DNA of 64,000 bases from Takakia lepidozioides. Lineage: Eukaryota; Streptophyta; Takakiopsida; Takakiales; Takakiaceae. Under the pieces are notes generated by a model that was not told the DNA's origin, did no database searches, and saw only the letters and a program-made list of their open reading frames with translations. The DNA lies in NCBI GenBank assembly GCA_030704615.1, contig CM060732.1, positions 56,525,053 to 56,589,052 of the forward strand, in the 5' to 3' direction. The position numbers and the translations under genes are program-made. Shown here piece after piece: positions 32,863 through 44,604 of this stretch (its first letter is position 1; the number at the start of each line of letters is the position of its first letter).

Positions 32863-35358
32863 CTAACATTGAGAGTCTCGTGAACTCTGTGTGCGAGCCC
32901 GAGGTCTGTCACTGGTTGACGGAGATGATTGAACACTACCTGGATATGTAAGGCCCTCTGGAGGCTGATATCGAGGTAATCTTTCAGGCATAGGAGACCC
33001 CCGTCGCTTCTTCTCTGCCATCTGAATTGCATAGTCTTCTCCCATGTCAAAAGAGTCCGCTGAAGAAACAGTTGTATCAGAATCCTCATCGCCTCTCAGG
33101 TGTTTTAACTGCCGAACTTTTTGTGGAATCCTCTGGGGCATACAATGTTGTCCTACCATGTCTGGAAGTTTAAACTGCAAAACTTGCTGTAAACGCTGAA
33201 TGGCAAAATTGGTGAAGACCCTGAGCTCCTTGTCTGTCCAGGTGAGTGGGGTACCAATGACTTGTGAATTGTGCAAGTATTTCCATGCTTCATGTCCCTT
33301 AAAGAAAATATCATCAGGCCCGAATTTCTGTGTTGACAAATTGTTCCAGGCCGCATGAAACCATGAACAAATCTGAGAATCCTTTTGCATCATAACTTTT
33401 GCCTCATATAGGTACATATGAGGTGGCACTGAAGGTAAGACCCAATGATCCCCACTGGAATAACTCATAAAGCGCGTTTGCATCTTCTGCTGCTCAATGT
33501 GATAACGTACCAGAAAACAAGCAGCGTAGTATAACCTGCAGCCCATGACAATACTTGCTACCTCTTTGGTCTTGGTATAAATGAATCCATGTACAACTTG
33601 GAAGGCAATTAATTCCTTCAACATGGTACTTGCCTCATGCCAGTACTGTGCAAAGTGATGATCCTCAATTGGTCGATTGTTCGGAAGAACTTTAGTCCTA
33701 GTTGCCACTGGCAGCCAAATGCGCATGATTTGATAGTAATGTGCCAATGACTGCGGAGGACTAAATTCCTTCCAAGCCAAATCCAACACAATGGGAATTT
33801 GGTTGAAGGGCATAATCATAGCCCAACTGTACTCCCGTGCAGTTGGAGTTTTAGGTGGGTTAAAAGCAGCATTCAGCCATACCTCAGGTTGTGGGGGCTG
33901 TGGTGTGGCTGTAGTAACAACAGGGTCAGCTACTGGCACAGTGACTTGTTGTGGTGTTGGTGGCACTGGCTCTTGTACCATTGGCATCTCCTGCACCCCC
34001 TTTGAAGAAGACTGAAAAGCCAAAGTTCTCGCTTGTAAATAAGAAGCCATTAGCTGTTCCTCAGGTACACAGACTCTCTTGTCGATATTTGAAGTGAGGT
34101 CCTCCACTTGAGTCTGCAGGCCGTCTACATTCTCCTGTAACTCCGCTATCCTACTATAGACATTGTCTATAGTAGTTGTGGCAATGTTCTGCACTTGCAG
34201 TCTAAGCTCATTCATCTCGCTTTGGGTGAGCTTTCGTGGTGCTTTGCCCTCCACTGGCCCTTGTGCTAACCAGACCTGCATAAGGTGGTTATCCACCAAG
34301 TTGCTTGTGGCACCCCTTAGAGTTTGCTCCTCTGTGAGCTTGTACACATCTATTTGCTGCTGTAAAGCCTCCATGCGCTTCGCATGAGGTTCAACCAAAC
34401 TCGCATAGGCAACAGCCAGATTATTGGCTTCCTTCCAAGCCTTGTTAGCCACAGAGAGTTCATTTCTATTGGACATGAGTGTTTGTTGCAACTCAAGGAT
34501 GTACCTCTCTTGGTCAGCTTCAACCTGCCTGTATTGCTTGAAAGTACTCTCATTGCAACAGATTGTATTCTTCATATCGACAATGAGTTTCACTTGCTCA
34601 ACATTCTCTGCCTCTGCCTTCATACATCTTTCCGCTTGACTGTTTATTTCTATTGTACTTTGGTCAAGCATAGTTGTGAGTGTAGCACATTGTATGACCA
34701 TCCTGTCATGCACTGTCTGCAACTCTGTATGTAGTGCCTTCACTTCTTGCAACTTGCTTTCATGCTTCACCTGCATTTGGTATAGCTGTTGCTTATGTGC
34801 TTCGTGCAACTGGTCTTGCGCGAAGCCTGCCTCAATCAATTGTTCCTTGGCCAATTGCAAAGCCGCTTCTGCACTCTCCAAGTCTTGCTGCATCTTGAGA
34901 GTGACCTCTTCATCGACCTTGTTTGCACACTCAGTGGCAAGTCGAGCCTCAAACTCCTTCCTGAGTTCCTCTCTCAAAGCTGCCAATTGGGTAGTTGGAA
35001 CATGGGATTTGACATAAGTCCCCAGCAAATTAAGTGTCCTGCTTATGGAACTCATAAGCATGGCCTGTTGAGGGTCATCATGGTGAGCTTGCTGCTGTTC
35101 TCCCTGATCCTCAACAGTGTGATGCCTCACGAACCACTCAGGCCATTGCCCCACCAGATTTTCTTCCTGAACCACTGCATCCGTCACCGGTGCTGCAGTG
35201 TCTTGACATTCTACCTGTGGTACCTCCGTCACAGGTGTGTGTATTATATGCACCGCAGGGTTTCCCCTGGACAACTGTTGCACCTCTGGAATCACTGTCT
35301 CCTTGACCAGACCAGAATATTCATAGAGAAGGTCCCCCTTCTCAATTTCTGCCACCAC
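32863..35358 (-). CDS. ORF3: long coiled-coil protein of the LTR family (inner copy)
   Basis: 831 codons. Residues about 95-450 are strongly heptad-like (repeated Q/E/L/K runs such as LAALREELRKEFEARLATE); a Pro/Val/Thr-rich linker follows, then a globular C-terminal region (about 530-750: NQIPIVLDLAWKEFSPPQSL, FIYTKTKEVASIVMGC, HMYLYEAKVMMQKDSQICSW) and a basic serine-rich tail. It sits between integrase and 3' LTR, the position of envelope-like or accessory ORFs in plant Ty3 elements, but shows no signal peptide or membrane segment. Nearly the same protein is at 53037-55571. The frame extends upstream past one TAG. Function unknown. Confidence 0.7.
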   Translation of the reverse strand: MVAEIEKGDLLYEYSGLVKETVIPEVQQLSRGNPAVHIIHTPVTEVPQVECQDTAAPVTDAVVQEENLVGQWPEWFVRHHTVEDQGEQQQAHHDDPQQAMLMSSISRTLNLLGTYVKSHVPTTQLAALREELRKEFEARLATECANKVDEEVTLKMQQDLESAEAALQLAKEQLIEAGFAQDQLHEAHKQQLYQMQVKHESKLQEVKALHTELQTVHDRMVIQCATLTTMLDQSTIEINSQAERCMKAEAENVEQVKLIVDMKNTICCNESTFKQYRQVEADQERYILELQQTLMSNRNELSVANKAWKEANNLAVAYASLVEPHAKRMEALQQQIDVYKLTEEQTLRGATSNLVDNHLMQVWLAQGPVEGKAPRKLTQSEMNELRLQVQNIATTTIDNVYSRIAELQENVDGLQTQVEDLTSNIDKRVCVPEEQLMASYLQARTLAFQSSSKGVQEMPMVQEPVPPTPQQVTVPVADPVVTTATPQPPQPEVWLNAAFNPPKTPTAREYSWAMIMPFNQIPIVLDLAWKEFSPPQSLAHYYQIMRIWLPVATRTKVLPNNRPIEDHHFAQYWHEASTMLKELIAFQVVHGFIYTKTKEVASIVMGCRLYYAACFLVRYHIEQQKMQTRFMSYSSGDHWVLPSVPPHMYLYEAKVMMQKDSQICSWFHAAWNNLSTQKFGPDDIFFKGHEAWKYLHNSQVIGTPLTWTDKELRVFTNFAIQRLQQVLQFKLPDMVGQHCMPQRIPQKVRQLKHLRGDEDSDTTVSSADSFDMGEDYAIQMAEKKRRGSPMPERLPRYQPPEGLTYPGSVQSSPSTSDRPRARTQSSRDSQC

Positions 35359-35721
35359 CTATTCTGTAGTGGGAATATCTAACCCTTCTTTCTCCAAATC
35401 AATTATTTCTGGTGGAACTGCATGGACAACTTGTGGTAACTCTGTGACAGGCCGATCATCTGGCTGTGATGGCTGTGATACTAAAGTAACTTCCTCTTCC
35501 CTCTCTGAAGGTCCCGCTTCCAATAATAGCAGTTCTCTGTGCTGCTGTGCCCCTTCCTGCACAAGAGCTTGGGAAACATTATCATGCGGATTCCGTGAAG
35601 CCAATGGATCCGCCACTACAGTCTTTCCCCGCCTCTGTCTCTTAGTCTGGGGTTGCCCTGCCAGTCCACCCTCACTGTGTGAAGAGCCTTGCTCTTCCAT
35701 TGCAGTGGTTTCAGTCTCAAA
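35359..35721 (-). pseudogene. ORF3 upstream part, cut by element B
   Basis: Same frame as 32863-35358, separated by one TAG (TTE-stop-VVAEIEK). It contains QTKRQRRGKTVVADP, a basic stretch resembling a nuclear localisation signal. At 35721, right at FETETTA, it is cut by the end of the MULE-like element; the homologous frame at 52671 shows what continued upstream. Confidence 0.65.
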
Positions 35722-35800
35722 GGGGGCTGCTATTTCATGAGCCATGAGCCATGAGCGGCATGAGCCATGAGCAGAGTCGTAAGTGTGGAAAAAAACATGA
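35722..35800 (+). repeat. Left terminus of element B with CATGAGC repeats
   Basis: GGGGGCTGCTATTT, then three CATGAGC heptamers in a row (35736-35756), two more at 35759-35772 and one near 35798. Matches the right ends of A and C. Confidence 0.85.
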
Positions 35801-36183
35801 GCAGCACTATTTTCCGGAAATGAGTGTCCGCGGGAATAGGGTTTAGGGTGCCACGGTCATAGGGGGAGAAGGACCTCCCGATGAAGGAGGTTCGGCAATG
35901 TTATTTAGAATTATATATTGAAAGGCAATGTTTCGCGAATGGTAGGGTGGTACTGCTCTGTACAATGGGGGCCCATTTCAGCCTACCAGCCACTTGCAAA
36001 ATCCACCCACACTCCCAATCCCAAACGAAATGAGCAATGACGCATTCTGGGAAGATGGACACAGAATAGAATAAAAAGAGGGCACAATGAGGTTTTTATT
36101 GATCCACATGAATTGCATTTGAAGCACGTCTACTGTGCTGATTGTGCAATCAAATCTTTAGCCCTGTGCCTACTGAATACAAG
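35801..36183. other. Subterminal non-coding DNA of element B
   Basis: Contains TGTCCGCGGGAAT (similar to ATCCGCGGAAT just inside the left end of A) and then AT-rich DNA leading to the 3' end of the first small gene. No gene seen. Confidence 0.5.
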
Positions 36184-36747
36184 TCACGTTGTCAATGGGA
36201 CTTCGACTGCTCTCAGAACTAGCTCATGAGTCATGGGGCTCCTCCATGTAAAGTCGATTGCAGCCGTTGTACCGCCCCTAGTGATGTTCACCACAATGTC
36301 CTGCCCTTCAATCATACCACCATCGAATATGGAAATCTTCACGTTTTCGTCGTCCACACCAATGCGAATGTCCCCATACAATGGAGAAGAGGAGCGCACT
36401 CCTTGAGGAGAATAGGTCTCTCCGATGGAGTCCACCCACGTCCAGTGGCAGCAGTTCCACCGCAACAGCATAGCAGTGCGCCTTCTTCTGCATGGGTGAC
36501 CGTCGTAGCTGGGAAAATCGGAATCGAGGATGCGCAGGAGCCACGGACTCCTCAGACCAAGATCGTCACCCCGCTCGAAGGCGTAGTGGCCTAGGATATA
36601 CTCAAAAGCCACCAATGTTTCCACAATCGAACCAGTATCTTCTGTGTAATCTGTGTACCAGATAACAATGTCTCCCGATGTGGCCGAATACATTGCATAA
36701 TCGATGCCTCCAAATGGGCAGTCGTCCCGGTTCCGGAAGCACGGCAT
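36184..36747 (-). CDS. Small element protein, copy B1
   Basis: 187 residues from MPCFRNRDDC. Family marks: GDIVIWYTDYTEDTG, LRILDSDFPSYDGHP, RRTAMLLRWNCCHWT, SIGETY, YGDIRIGVDDENVKIS, FDGGMIEGQDIVV and ELVLRAVEVP. Start chosen by alignment with copy B2; an in-frame upstream extension to 37020 has no counterpart beyond VLRSSFAR and probably is leader or an upstream exon. It is arranged head-to-head with copy B2, about 560 bp between starts. Unknown function. Confidence 0.7.
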   Translation of the reverse strand: MPCFRNRDDCPFGGIDYAMYSATSGDIVIWYTDYTEDTGSIVETLVAFEYILGHYAFERGDDLGLRSPWLLRILDSDFPSYDGHPCRRRRTAMLLRWNCCHWTWVDSIGETYSPQGVRSSSPLYGDIRIGVDDENVKISIFDGGMIEGQDIVVNITRGGTTAAIDFTWRSPMTHELVLRAVEVPLTT

Positions 36748-37002
36748 CCTTGCAAAGGAGGACCTGAGGACGACTTGGATGCAGATGACAATGACCTTGC
36801 GGACAGCTACGAAGCCCTTAGATTTTGGAAATGATGCGAAGCGGAAGAGCAGTCCGGCCTCCAATAATGGAGCATCTGGGTCCCACGTACCCACCGACGG
36901 AGGTGGAACGTGTTCATCACGCCAGCGGTGGATGAACCCATACATCTTTCTCATCAACAAGTTATAGTTTGAGATCTGCCACCGAAGTCCATCCCCCCGG
37001 AT

Positions 37003-37018
37003 GGAAATTCGGCGCCGC
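37003..37018. promoter_or_regulatory. Hybrid palindrome between the divergent small genes
   Basis: AAATTCGGCGCCGCATTT joins an A/C-like left half (AAATTCGGC) to a B-type right half (GCCGCATTT). It is the only core in the 36.7-37.3 kb intergenic region shared by the two divergent genes. Regulatory role inferred from position only. Confidence 0.5.
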
Positions 37019-37303
37019 ATTTACATCGAAGAGGGGATGGACTTCGTCGTGTCCAGTGGCTATCGGCCCACCTGGCAGTGAGTGCCCATAGTTTGCATGG
37101 CAGGGTAGGAAACTGAAACGGCTACATTCATGAAGCAGCCAATCTTCATCGGTCCAGGATCCTGTAGGGGGGAAATTTAAATGTGCCCTGGAGTGTTTGT
37201 GAGGAATTGCAGCGTTAGCTTGAACTTTTTCCAGCCACCGCGCTGCTCCTCCTCCATCCGGGAGCTGCTGTCATTGAGCGTACTCCGCTACTCTTTTTCA
37301 AGG

Positions 37304-37882
37304 ATGCCGTGCCGCCGAAATCCAGCCGACTGCCCTTATCATGGCCACGATTATGCTATGTTCAAACCAGAATCAGGAGACATCATTGTCTGGCTCTCTG
37401 TTTTCACAGACGCTGCTGGAATCAAGCAAGAGTCTTTGCGCGCAATGGAGTATCTGGAGGGCTATTACCGCTTTGAGCGAGGTGAGGGCGAGGGTCAATG
37501 CGGTCCGTGGGTCCTGAAAATTGTTGACCTCGATATACCAAGCTGGAAAGGGATGCCGGACAGATCACGCACGGCCTCGCTTTGGCGCTGGAACTGCTGC
37601 CAGTGGACCAGGGAGGACGGCACCGGGGAAAACTATATACGTGCAGATCACTCCGCTCTTCCAGTGTATGGAGACATTCGGCTGAGTTGCGAAGACGAAT
37701 CGCACGGGCACATGAGGCCCACAGTGACCTTGTCAATGTATGATGGTGGTATCATTGATGGACATGACATTGTCGTCGGCTCCAGCAAGGGCAGCAGAAC
37801 GACCGAATTGCAGTTTACCTCGAGGTGCCGCAGCAGTGATGAGCTTGTTTTGAGGGGTATCGAAGTTCCGTCGACTTGGTGA
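37304..37882 (+). CDS. Small element protein, copy B2
   Basis: 192 residues from MPCRRNPADC to VPSTW. Family marks: SGDIIVWLSVFTDAAG, LKIVDLDIPSWKGMP, RSRTASLWRWNCCQWT, GTGENYI, YGDIRLSCEDE, PTVTLSMYDGGIIDGHDIVV and ELVLRGIEVPSTW. The cysteine pair in WNCC and the DGGxIDGHDI strand are shared by all three copies, suggesting structural or binding roles. It faces away from copy B1 and appears intact. No known family recognised. Confidence 0.75.
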   Translation: MPCRRNPADCPYHGHDYAMFKPESGDIIVWLSVFTDAAGIKQESLRAMEYLEGYYRFERGEGEGQCGPWVLKIVDLDIPSWKGMPDRSRTASLWRWNCCQWTREDGTGENYIRADHSALPVYGDIRLSCEDESHGHMRPTVTLSMYDGGIIDGHDIVVGSSKGSRTTELQFTSRCRSSDELVLRGIEVPSTW

Positions 37883-38139
37883 AGCCCATGTAGAAGGAGG
37901 AAGGGCTTAGTTTTGTCTGCAGTTGGTAAATGTGAGACATCGTGTCCGATCAATAAACCCATCGTACCTCACTTCTGTATGATTGTGTTTCATTCTGTTG
38001 AATAACTGTCGGAATTGGCCCACTGTTTACAATTTGATGTCTCATTTCTACAATGTGTCTGTCCGGATGAATATAGCAGAGTAACCGGTATGAGAGTCAT
38101 GTGTCAAGAATATACCAGAGTAACGCCATGTCGGACATT

Positions 38140-38905
38140 GAAATGCGGCACCGCATTTCCATGTCGGACAAGGAAATGCGGTGCCGCATTTCCATGCCGA
38201 CATGGAAATGTATGAACCGCATTTCAGTGTCGGACAATGAAATGCGGTGCATCATTTCCGTCCAGGTACACGAAATACCAACACGGGTCTATAAATTGGA
38301 CAGACAACGAGGTTGGCATTGCAAATGCGGCGACGCATTTCCAGCTTGGCAATGGAAACTTCTTTTTGGACAAGGGAATGCGGTGCCGCATTTCCGTCCA
38401 ACACTTCGAAAAGTGTGACATTTCCGACCAGCGCGATGGAATGCGTTACCGCATTTCCGTGAGAGGGTCTGCAAATGGACAAATTGCGATGTCCGTTCTG
38501 GAAATGCGGCGCCGCATTTCCATGTCCGTCATCGACTTTTTTTTTACAATGGAATGCGGTGCCAATTTTTGCTGATGGGCCTGCAGTTCGAACAACGACC
38601 ATCCCCAATATGGAAATGCGGCACCGCATTTTCAATTCCGCCATCTCGACCTCCTTGTTCGACCTCCTTGTTCGACCTCTGTAAGCGTGGTGGCATCCAT
38701 GCAATGAGCGGGAGAGGCCAAAACTGGCGTGTGGACAAAGGAAATTTTGGAAATGCGGCACCGCATTTCCAATCGGCCGATTACTTTTTACTATGCCAAC
38801 ATTGAAATGGAAAATTTAGTCCCTCCCCTGTTTTGGAAATGCGGTGCCGCATTTCCAAAAGAGGTTCTTAGAGTTGCCAAAATTTTGGAAATGCGGTGCC
38901 CCATT
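38140..38905. repeat. Palindrome array, element B left (AAATGCGGCGCCGCATTT)
   Basis: About 13 copies or variants; many have GGTGCC or GGCACC instead of GGCGCC. Core intervals run about 32, 33, 32, 83, 53, 63, 63, 50, 62, 136, 87 and 52 bp. The array lies between small gene B2 and the 3' end of the ParB-methyltransferase gene, as the left array does in element A. Confidence 0.92.
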
Positions 38906-39044
38906 TCTGATTTTGGGAGCGTCGTGGTTTGGGCGATTGTGTGGCTGGAATGCACACTGGAGAGGGGTCACGAATGTCGGGCAGAATTTCCTTTATATAC
39001 TCTGGAAGAGAATTTACATTTACAGAGACTTCATTAAAATTCTA

Positions 39045-42000
39045 TTAATCTTGAAAATCATCCGAATCCTCATCCTGTTCTAGACTGTCCTGCTCCGCCT
39101 CCACCCCCTCAGTGCCTTTCTCATCTCCAGCGGACTGCTCGTTGGCCAGGCTTTCGAAAATCCCATCTTCCCCTTGCGGAACTGTCCATCTCACCTCCGT
39201 TGGGTCGTCTTCCTCCCTGTCTGCGTCGCTCTCATCCGCTGAATCACATATGTACTTTCGTACCCGTCTACCTGTCTGAGCTGCTGCCAACTCTTTCCTT
39301 ATCCTTCTGTCCTCCCTAGCCCTCTCCAAAATCTGCTCTACTTTACTGGGATTCTCACTTCTTCTAATCGCTGTATTTGCGAGTTTAGCTGCATAACTAG
39401 GAAGGGAGTAGTCCCTCACCGGGCTCGTCATGAAGTCGGCCCTCGCAAAGAACGGGACATTCTTCCTGGCAGGAAGTGTAGGCCCTACATGTTTCGACCC
39501 GGACCCTGCAATCCTGCACATGACAATCATCAACGAGACTAATGAGAACCACAGTCGGGAAATTCGTTTGACAAAAATGACCCAGAAGGCTTTGCAAACT
39601 TACAATGTTTGCACTCACTCGTATTCCGGGTTCTCCTCCGCATCAATGTCCACTGTGTCTTCCTCGGACTCCGACGAATCCGAGGAGACTTCCGCTCTGT
39701 CGGGAGCCTTAACATTCCGTTGCAGCCCTTCCAGATGGGATCCCCACACGGATGAATCCTCCTCGTAGGCAAAGAGGTGCCGGTCGGAAAACCGCCCAGC
39801 CCACATTGAGGCACCTGTTACAATGCCATCCACACATTACCACATGGCGCTTCAGATGTTGCGAACTACATCCTAACGAGAATTTGCAGAACAGCATAGA
39901 TCAAGATTCTGCATACCTGTCCCACAGATGAGGTCGAGCACTGTGCCCTCCACGTCTGTGCATGTCTCCATAATTGTCTGAATGAAGGCAGGGCTCCGAG
40001 TCCGTGAGTACCGCAGGGGTTCCGTTGAAGTGAGGCTATGAGGGAGAAGTTCCTTGGGAACGTTGTTGAACAGAACGTCGTAATCGAGGGGGTCGCAGTT
40101 CGGGTCAACCTTTCCTCCCTCCTTCCGGAAAGCAAAGGTGGAGTTCTCCTTCACAAAGCAGTATGCATCGAACTGCTTCGTCTGCATACACAGGGGGGAA
40201 CGATTAGAAACCGAATGCGGCACCGCATTTGAAAACACCCAAGCAAATGAATGGACGAGTGCCAGTGTCGTAATCACCTTCTTCCCTTCCGACCGAAGGC
40301 CCAGTGTGTTGATGCACGTCCACTTCTTTTTCAGAATCGGGACGGCGCTCTTGCGGGTCCACTTCGCAATTCCTGTCTGAGTGTTTTTTCCTCTGCTCGC
40401 CAGGACAACCACACAGCCTCTGTCGTCCAACACCATGCGGGCAAGCCCGAATCCTTTCTTCCAAAAGTCCTCCGAGTACCTGTTCCAAGATGGCAAAGCT
40501 TGCAGTCCTTCCACAGGCTCTCCGTCCGGAATATCCAAGATGATCATATCGCAAGACCACTCGGTGGCATTTCCGCCCCTCCTACAATCCTTGTCTGCAC
40601 ACACCCTCTCAAAGAACGAGACCATATTCTGAAATCCTGGGGTGTCGGAAGGCTCTTCGGCAGTCGCCTTCTTCAGTGCTCTGCCCTTCAGACCCTCCAT
40701 GGTCTTCATGTATGCCAACTTGGCTGCCCGTCCATCCAAAGCCGCCAAGAAACTCTCATTTACACACTGGACTACTGTTTCGGGAGCCACTTTCGGCCTC
40801 TTCATTTCCACCGGCTCGAAAGGGTGCCCCCCTGGGGGGTTGAAGAGTGCCTTCTTTGCCGAGCCAGTTCTCGTGCCTCTCGTGACAACGGTGGGCACAG
40901 GGGAGGCAGCCTGCGTTTGGGGGGGTGGGCTGGTTGCAAAGTCTCCATCGGAGTCCTCTTCCTCACCCTCTTCCTGAACAGGCTGTTTCTGCTTCTTCGT
41001 TTTGGCGGGTGTCACAACAGCTGCTCCTTGCTGGCGAGTCCTCTTCTTCGACCCCTTCTGTTGGGCCTGCACAGCTGCATCCACCGTCTTTTGTGCCATC
41101 TCAGCTGCCTTTCTGGATTCTTCCAGAGCAGCAGATTCCTTTGCCGACTTTGGCCCAGCAGGGACACGTCTTTCCTTTCTCTTCTCTTCTGCCAAGGCGT
41201 GCAGATCTTTCTCAGACTCGTCAACAATACCGCCAGACATGTCCAGGTACCACGGGCATCCAACGAGATGCGCGGGATGCCATTGTTTCTGCATCTCGGG
41301 TGTGTAGACACAGCTTGGGCCCGCCACGGTCCAAGCCATGAAGAACGGGGGCTCTTGAGCCAGGGCCCCTGTCTGAAGGAGCACGTATTTCATATACCTG
41401 CAAGGCAGTCAGCATGCGTGAGCAAAAGTTGAGACCAACCTACTCGCAGAGTGCCACCGAAAACATAAAATGCGAATGCGGTGCCGCATTTCCGAGACAA
41501 ACCTCGTAACCAGGCTTCGCATACAAGGGCAGCTGTGCTTCACCTGTAAACAATTCGCATTGCAGCTTTCCCCGCTCCCTCCTGATGTGTAAACTCCACG
41601 CTCCTTCTTGCTGTCTGTAGCTCTCTGGCGAAAAGGTTGTCCTTGTACGCACATCTGAAACGTGTCACGTAGTCTTCCAATGTCTGTGTTCCATCCCATT
41701 TGACGTACAAGCCGAACGAATTTGTGTGCATTACGACTTGCTCCTTCGCATTCGACATTACCTGCGATTCCCAAATGCATTGTCACGTAGCAGTTCAGGG
41801 AATTCATTTCAGAAAAGCAAATCTGGGGAAGTACCTTGAATTACCTGGAACCACCAAGTCATACGGTTGAGCCACACATCCACTGCAGGGTCGGAAACTT
41901 CGAGTGGAAAAGACCACATTGTCCTTATGCTCTCGGATGCATTCCAGATCGACAGCCACCGTGTCTGCCATTTCCGATCCAATGTCAGGAGCTGGAAGAG

Positions 42001-44254
42001 AGTGGCTATTGCTAGGAAGGAACTTCAGTGCATTGAAACCTCACCTTCTCTTTCGCCTCCACACATGCCGTTGAGAGGTGATGCAGTTTCTCCAATTGCA
42101 TGGTCGGCTGCATGGCCCGAGAATAGTGTTTTGCAATCTCGGGGATGAAGTCCTTTCCAAGTGCCGGATCTGCAATTGCCACCAGCTTCACAAGCTTTGA
42201 CTTGTATTTGGTTCTGGACTTGACACCGGCTTCCTTCAAGTGCTCAGTCAATGACTGCAACGTTTTGACCTGCCCCTCACTTTCCATGAAGAAGCGTTTG
42301 GCATGGGCCAAATCCAGCTTGATGTTTGACTGCCAACAAAAACATGCAGAAGCGTTACATTCGATTCATGTGGAAAGATTACTGGAAATTGGGGAAGGAT
42401 GAGCAGAGGGAAATTGGAGGACGACTTACTTCGTATATCACCTCCACCATTCCATCCATAGTGAGACGATACCATGTCCGGTCTGTTTTTGCAACGGCTT
42501 TCTGAATGAGCTCGGGCTCCAGCATTTCCGCAAACATCTGCGGATCAGTGAGACCAGTTTTCCTCACCCTGTACAGCATATGTGCCATGTGGGTATGCAC
42601 GTACGCATTCTCAGTGACCCTGCAAGGCACACTCTCCAGTTCAGTACACGGAAGCACGGAAACAAACCAGAATGGAAACCGAAATGCGGCACCGCATTTC
42701 GAACGTGCTAGGGAGGGTATGAGTATCTTACGAGTTGAGGTCCGCCATGGCATTCTTGAGCAGGGAGGAGTCTGCCGCCTTCACCTTCAGGATGACACAC
42801 TCCACCATGTAATGCCAGCCAATGTGCTTGGCATGGTTCTGCTTGATGTACTCCCACCAGGCGAGAAGTCGGTGATTCCCGTCCCACACAAAGAACATTT
42901 TACCCGACATATGGCCGAAGTCTGGATCACCCTTCAGCGTCGCCTCGAATTCGTCGTTGCGAGTGTGCCAGTGGGTATCCCACGTTGACAATTCATCGGC
43001 AGTGGGTCCACGAGTTTCGCCGTCCTCATTCTCAATGGAAACGTAAAACGCTGCCGATCCCAGACGGTACCCTTCTCGAAATGCGAACTTGAGCTTATCC
43101 ACATCTCCGGGAAGGGCCTGCCTGACGATGGGAAGGGAGACCATGCGACAGAGTGGGATTCGAAGAGTCCGCTGGAATACCCTGCTGCCCAGAACTCTGC
43201 CAATGCTACTGTGTGTCTCCTCCAACATTTTATCCGCTGCACTTTTGAAATCCTCCGGAGACATGTCTGTAGGTGCCGGTAGTGGCTGAGCAGCTGGAGC
43301 ATCCTCAACTGGAGCTGCACTCTGGGGCCTGTCTGCGGGCAATTCTGCCATTGCAGAGGCCTCCTCCGGGCCTGCTTGCTCATCGGTGGTGAGGTCTTGC
43401 TGCGAACGTTGAGCGGCAGCACCCTCCTCCGGTACCAAATCGAGATCAACGGTCGATCCCATTGCCTTCGCTGCAGCAGAGTCGGCCCCAACATCTGCAG
43501 GCGGGAAATCCTCCAGGAACTGAGCTTCAGCTCGTGGAAGCGGTTTTGCGGGAGATTGTTCGGCCGTCGCCCTGATTGCCTTCTGCTTCCTCATCCTTGC
43601 AGGTGAAGGTGTCTGCTGCAATTGAATCTGTCTTTTACCCTGCTGCTTCATTCGCGTTGGGGGGGTGAATCGGCCTGAGCCGGTTCAGAAGCCAGTAGAG
43701 GGACGGGCTGCTTCTTCTTCGACTTTGCTGGAGAAGGGCCCGACCCCTGCTGGCGATTCTCCATGACCGAAGAACGCGAGTCGATCTCTGGGGCTTTGAA
43801 CTTGCCCTTCGAAGCCGCGTCTTTGAATCGCACAGGGCTAGGCCCGGCAGGAATACCCGCGCTCGGGGATCGGGTGGGTGTACGTGCTGCAGCTAGCTCC
43901 TCGGACTCTTCCTGCGGCTCTTCGGATTCCTGCGATCCCTCCAGCACGTCCACCTTTCCTGTTAGGCATGCAAACATGTTCTGCATTCAAGTCTCCTAGC
44001 ATTCAGTCTAAGAATTACAGAAGCAAAATGGGGGGTTCGGTGCTCGATCAGCTGCGCGCAGCCCGATCGCATGGAGCTCTCACTGGTGGCTGGGTTGCCT
44101 GAGTGGCCTGCTGCTCGGAGATGGCAATCTCCTCCTGTAGACGCATCTGCTTCCTCCCCTTCGGCATTGGCCTACGTCCGAAGTATAATTTCCGGAGCTT
44201 GCGACGAGGTCTCCTGTCTGGTGCACGAACTCCCCCCCTCTCAGGTTCGAGCAT
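39045..44254 (-). CDS. ParB/Srx-like domain fused to permuted amino-methyltransferase-like domain (element B copy)
   Basis: Inferred exons: first about 44254-44030 (basic, end uncertain), then 43980-42732, 42619-42430, 42329-42045, 41991-41845, 41761-41544, 41397-40278, 40172-39917, 39814-39619 and 39513-39045, all with GT-AG borders and matched by the element A gene (third and fourth exons are 190 and 285 bp in both). Joins keep the frame, for example VYR/YMKYV across the 41.5-41.4 kb intron, so ParB-like and methyltransferase parts are one protein of about 1,400 residues. Marks: FFVWDGNHRLLAWWEYI; KSKLVKLVAIADPALG; DMIILDIPDG (motif IV-like); RSPAFIQTIMETC; VLDLICGTG/ASMWAGRFSDRHLFAYEED (motifs I-II); RWTVPQGEDGIFES near the end. 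One break: a run of seven C at about 43667 shifts the frame in the disordered N-terminus, unless translation starts at 43651. Confidence 0.75.
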
Positions 44255-44329
44255 AAGAAGAACAGAGAGAGGGAAAAGGGGCAAAGAGTGCAGATGGAAA
44301 GGGCGCGAGAGGGGTGACTGAGGAGACAC

Positions 44330-44600
44330 GACAAAAGTAGATGAAACGGCGGTGATGCACCACTTGGGTTCGAAAGGGTTGGACGAAAGTGTCTCCTCGT
44401 GGAGTTTGCGTCATTACGAAATTCGAATCGTTCAGGGTACGCCTGCCGTCCGAAAAACAAACATCATTATCCAACGGTCAGGCCGCGCCGCCTCATGCCC
44501 CTTCAGTCAGATAGAGTGCCGACATGTGCAGCAATTCCGTTGCTCCACGTGTTCACATTTCAAGGCATTTCCGTCCCAGCGTCTGATGAGTTGGAGCGAA
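44330..44600. other. 5' region upstream of the element B fusion gene
   Basis: Between the first exon and the first palindrome of the next array. No cores and no gene. Presumably promoter and leader. Confidence 0.4.
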
Positions 44601-44604
44601 AATG

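Noticed and set aside
35836-35852. Telomere-like TAGGGTTTAGGGT
   Set aside because: Two units only, no array; most likely chance.
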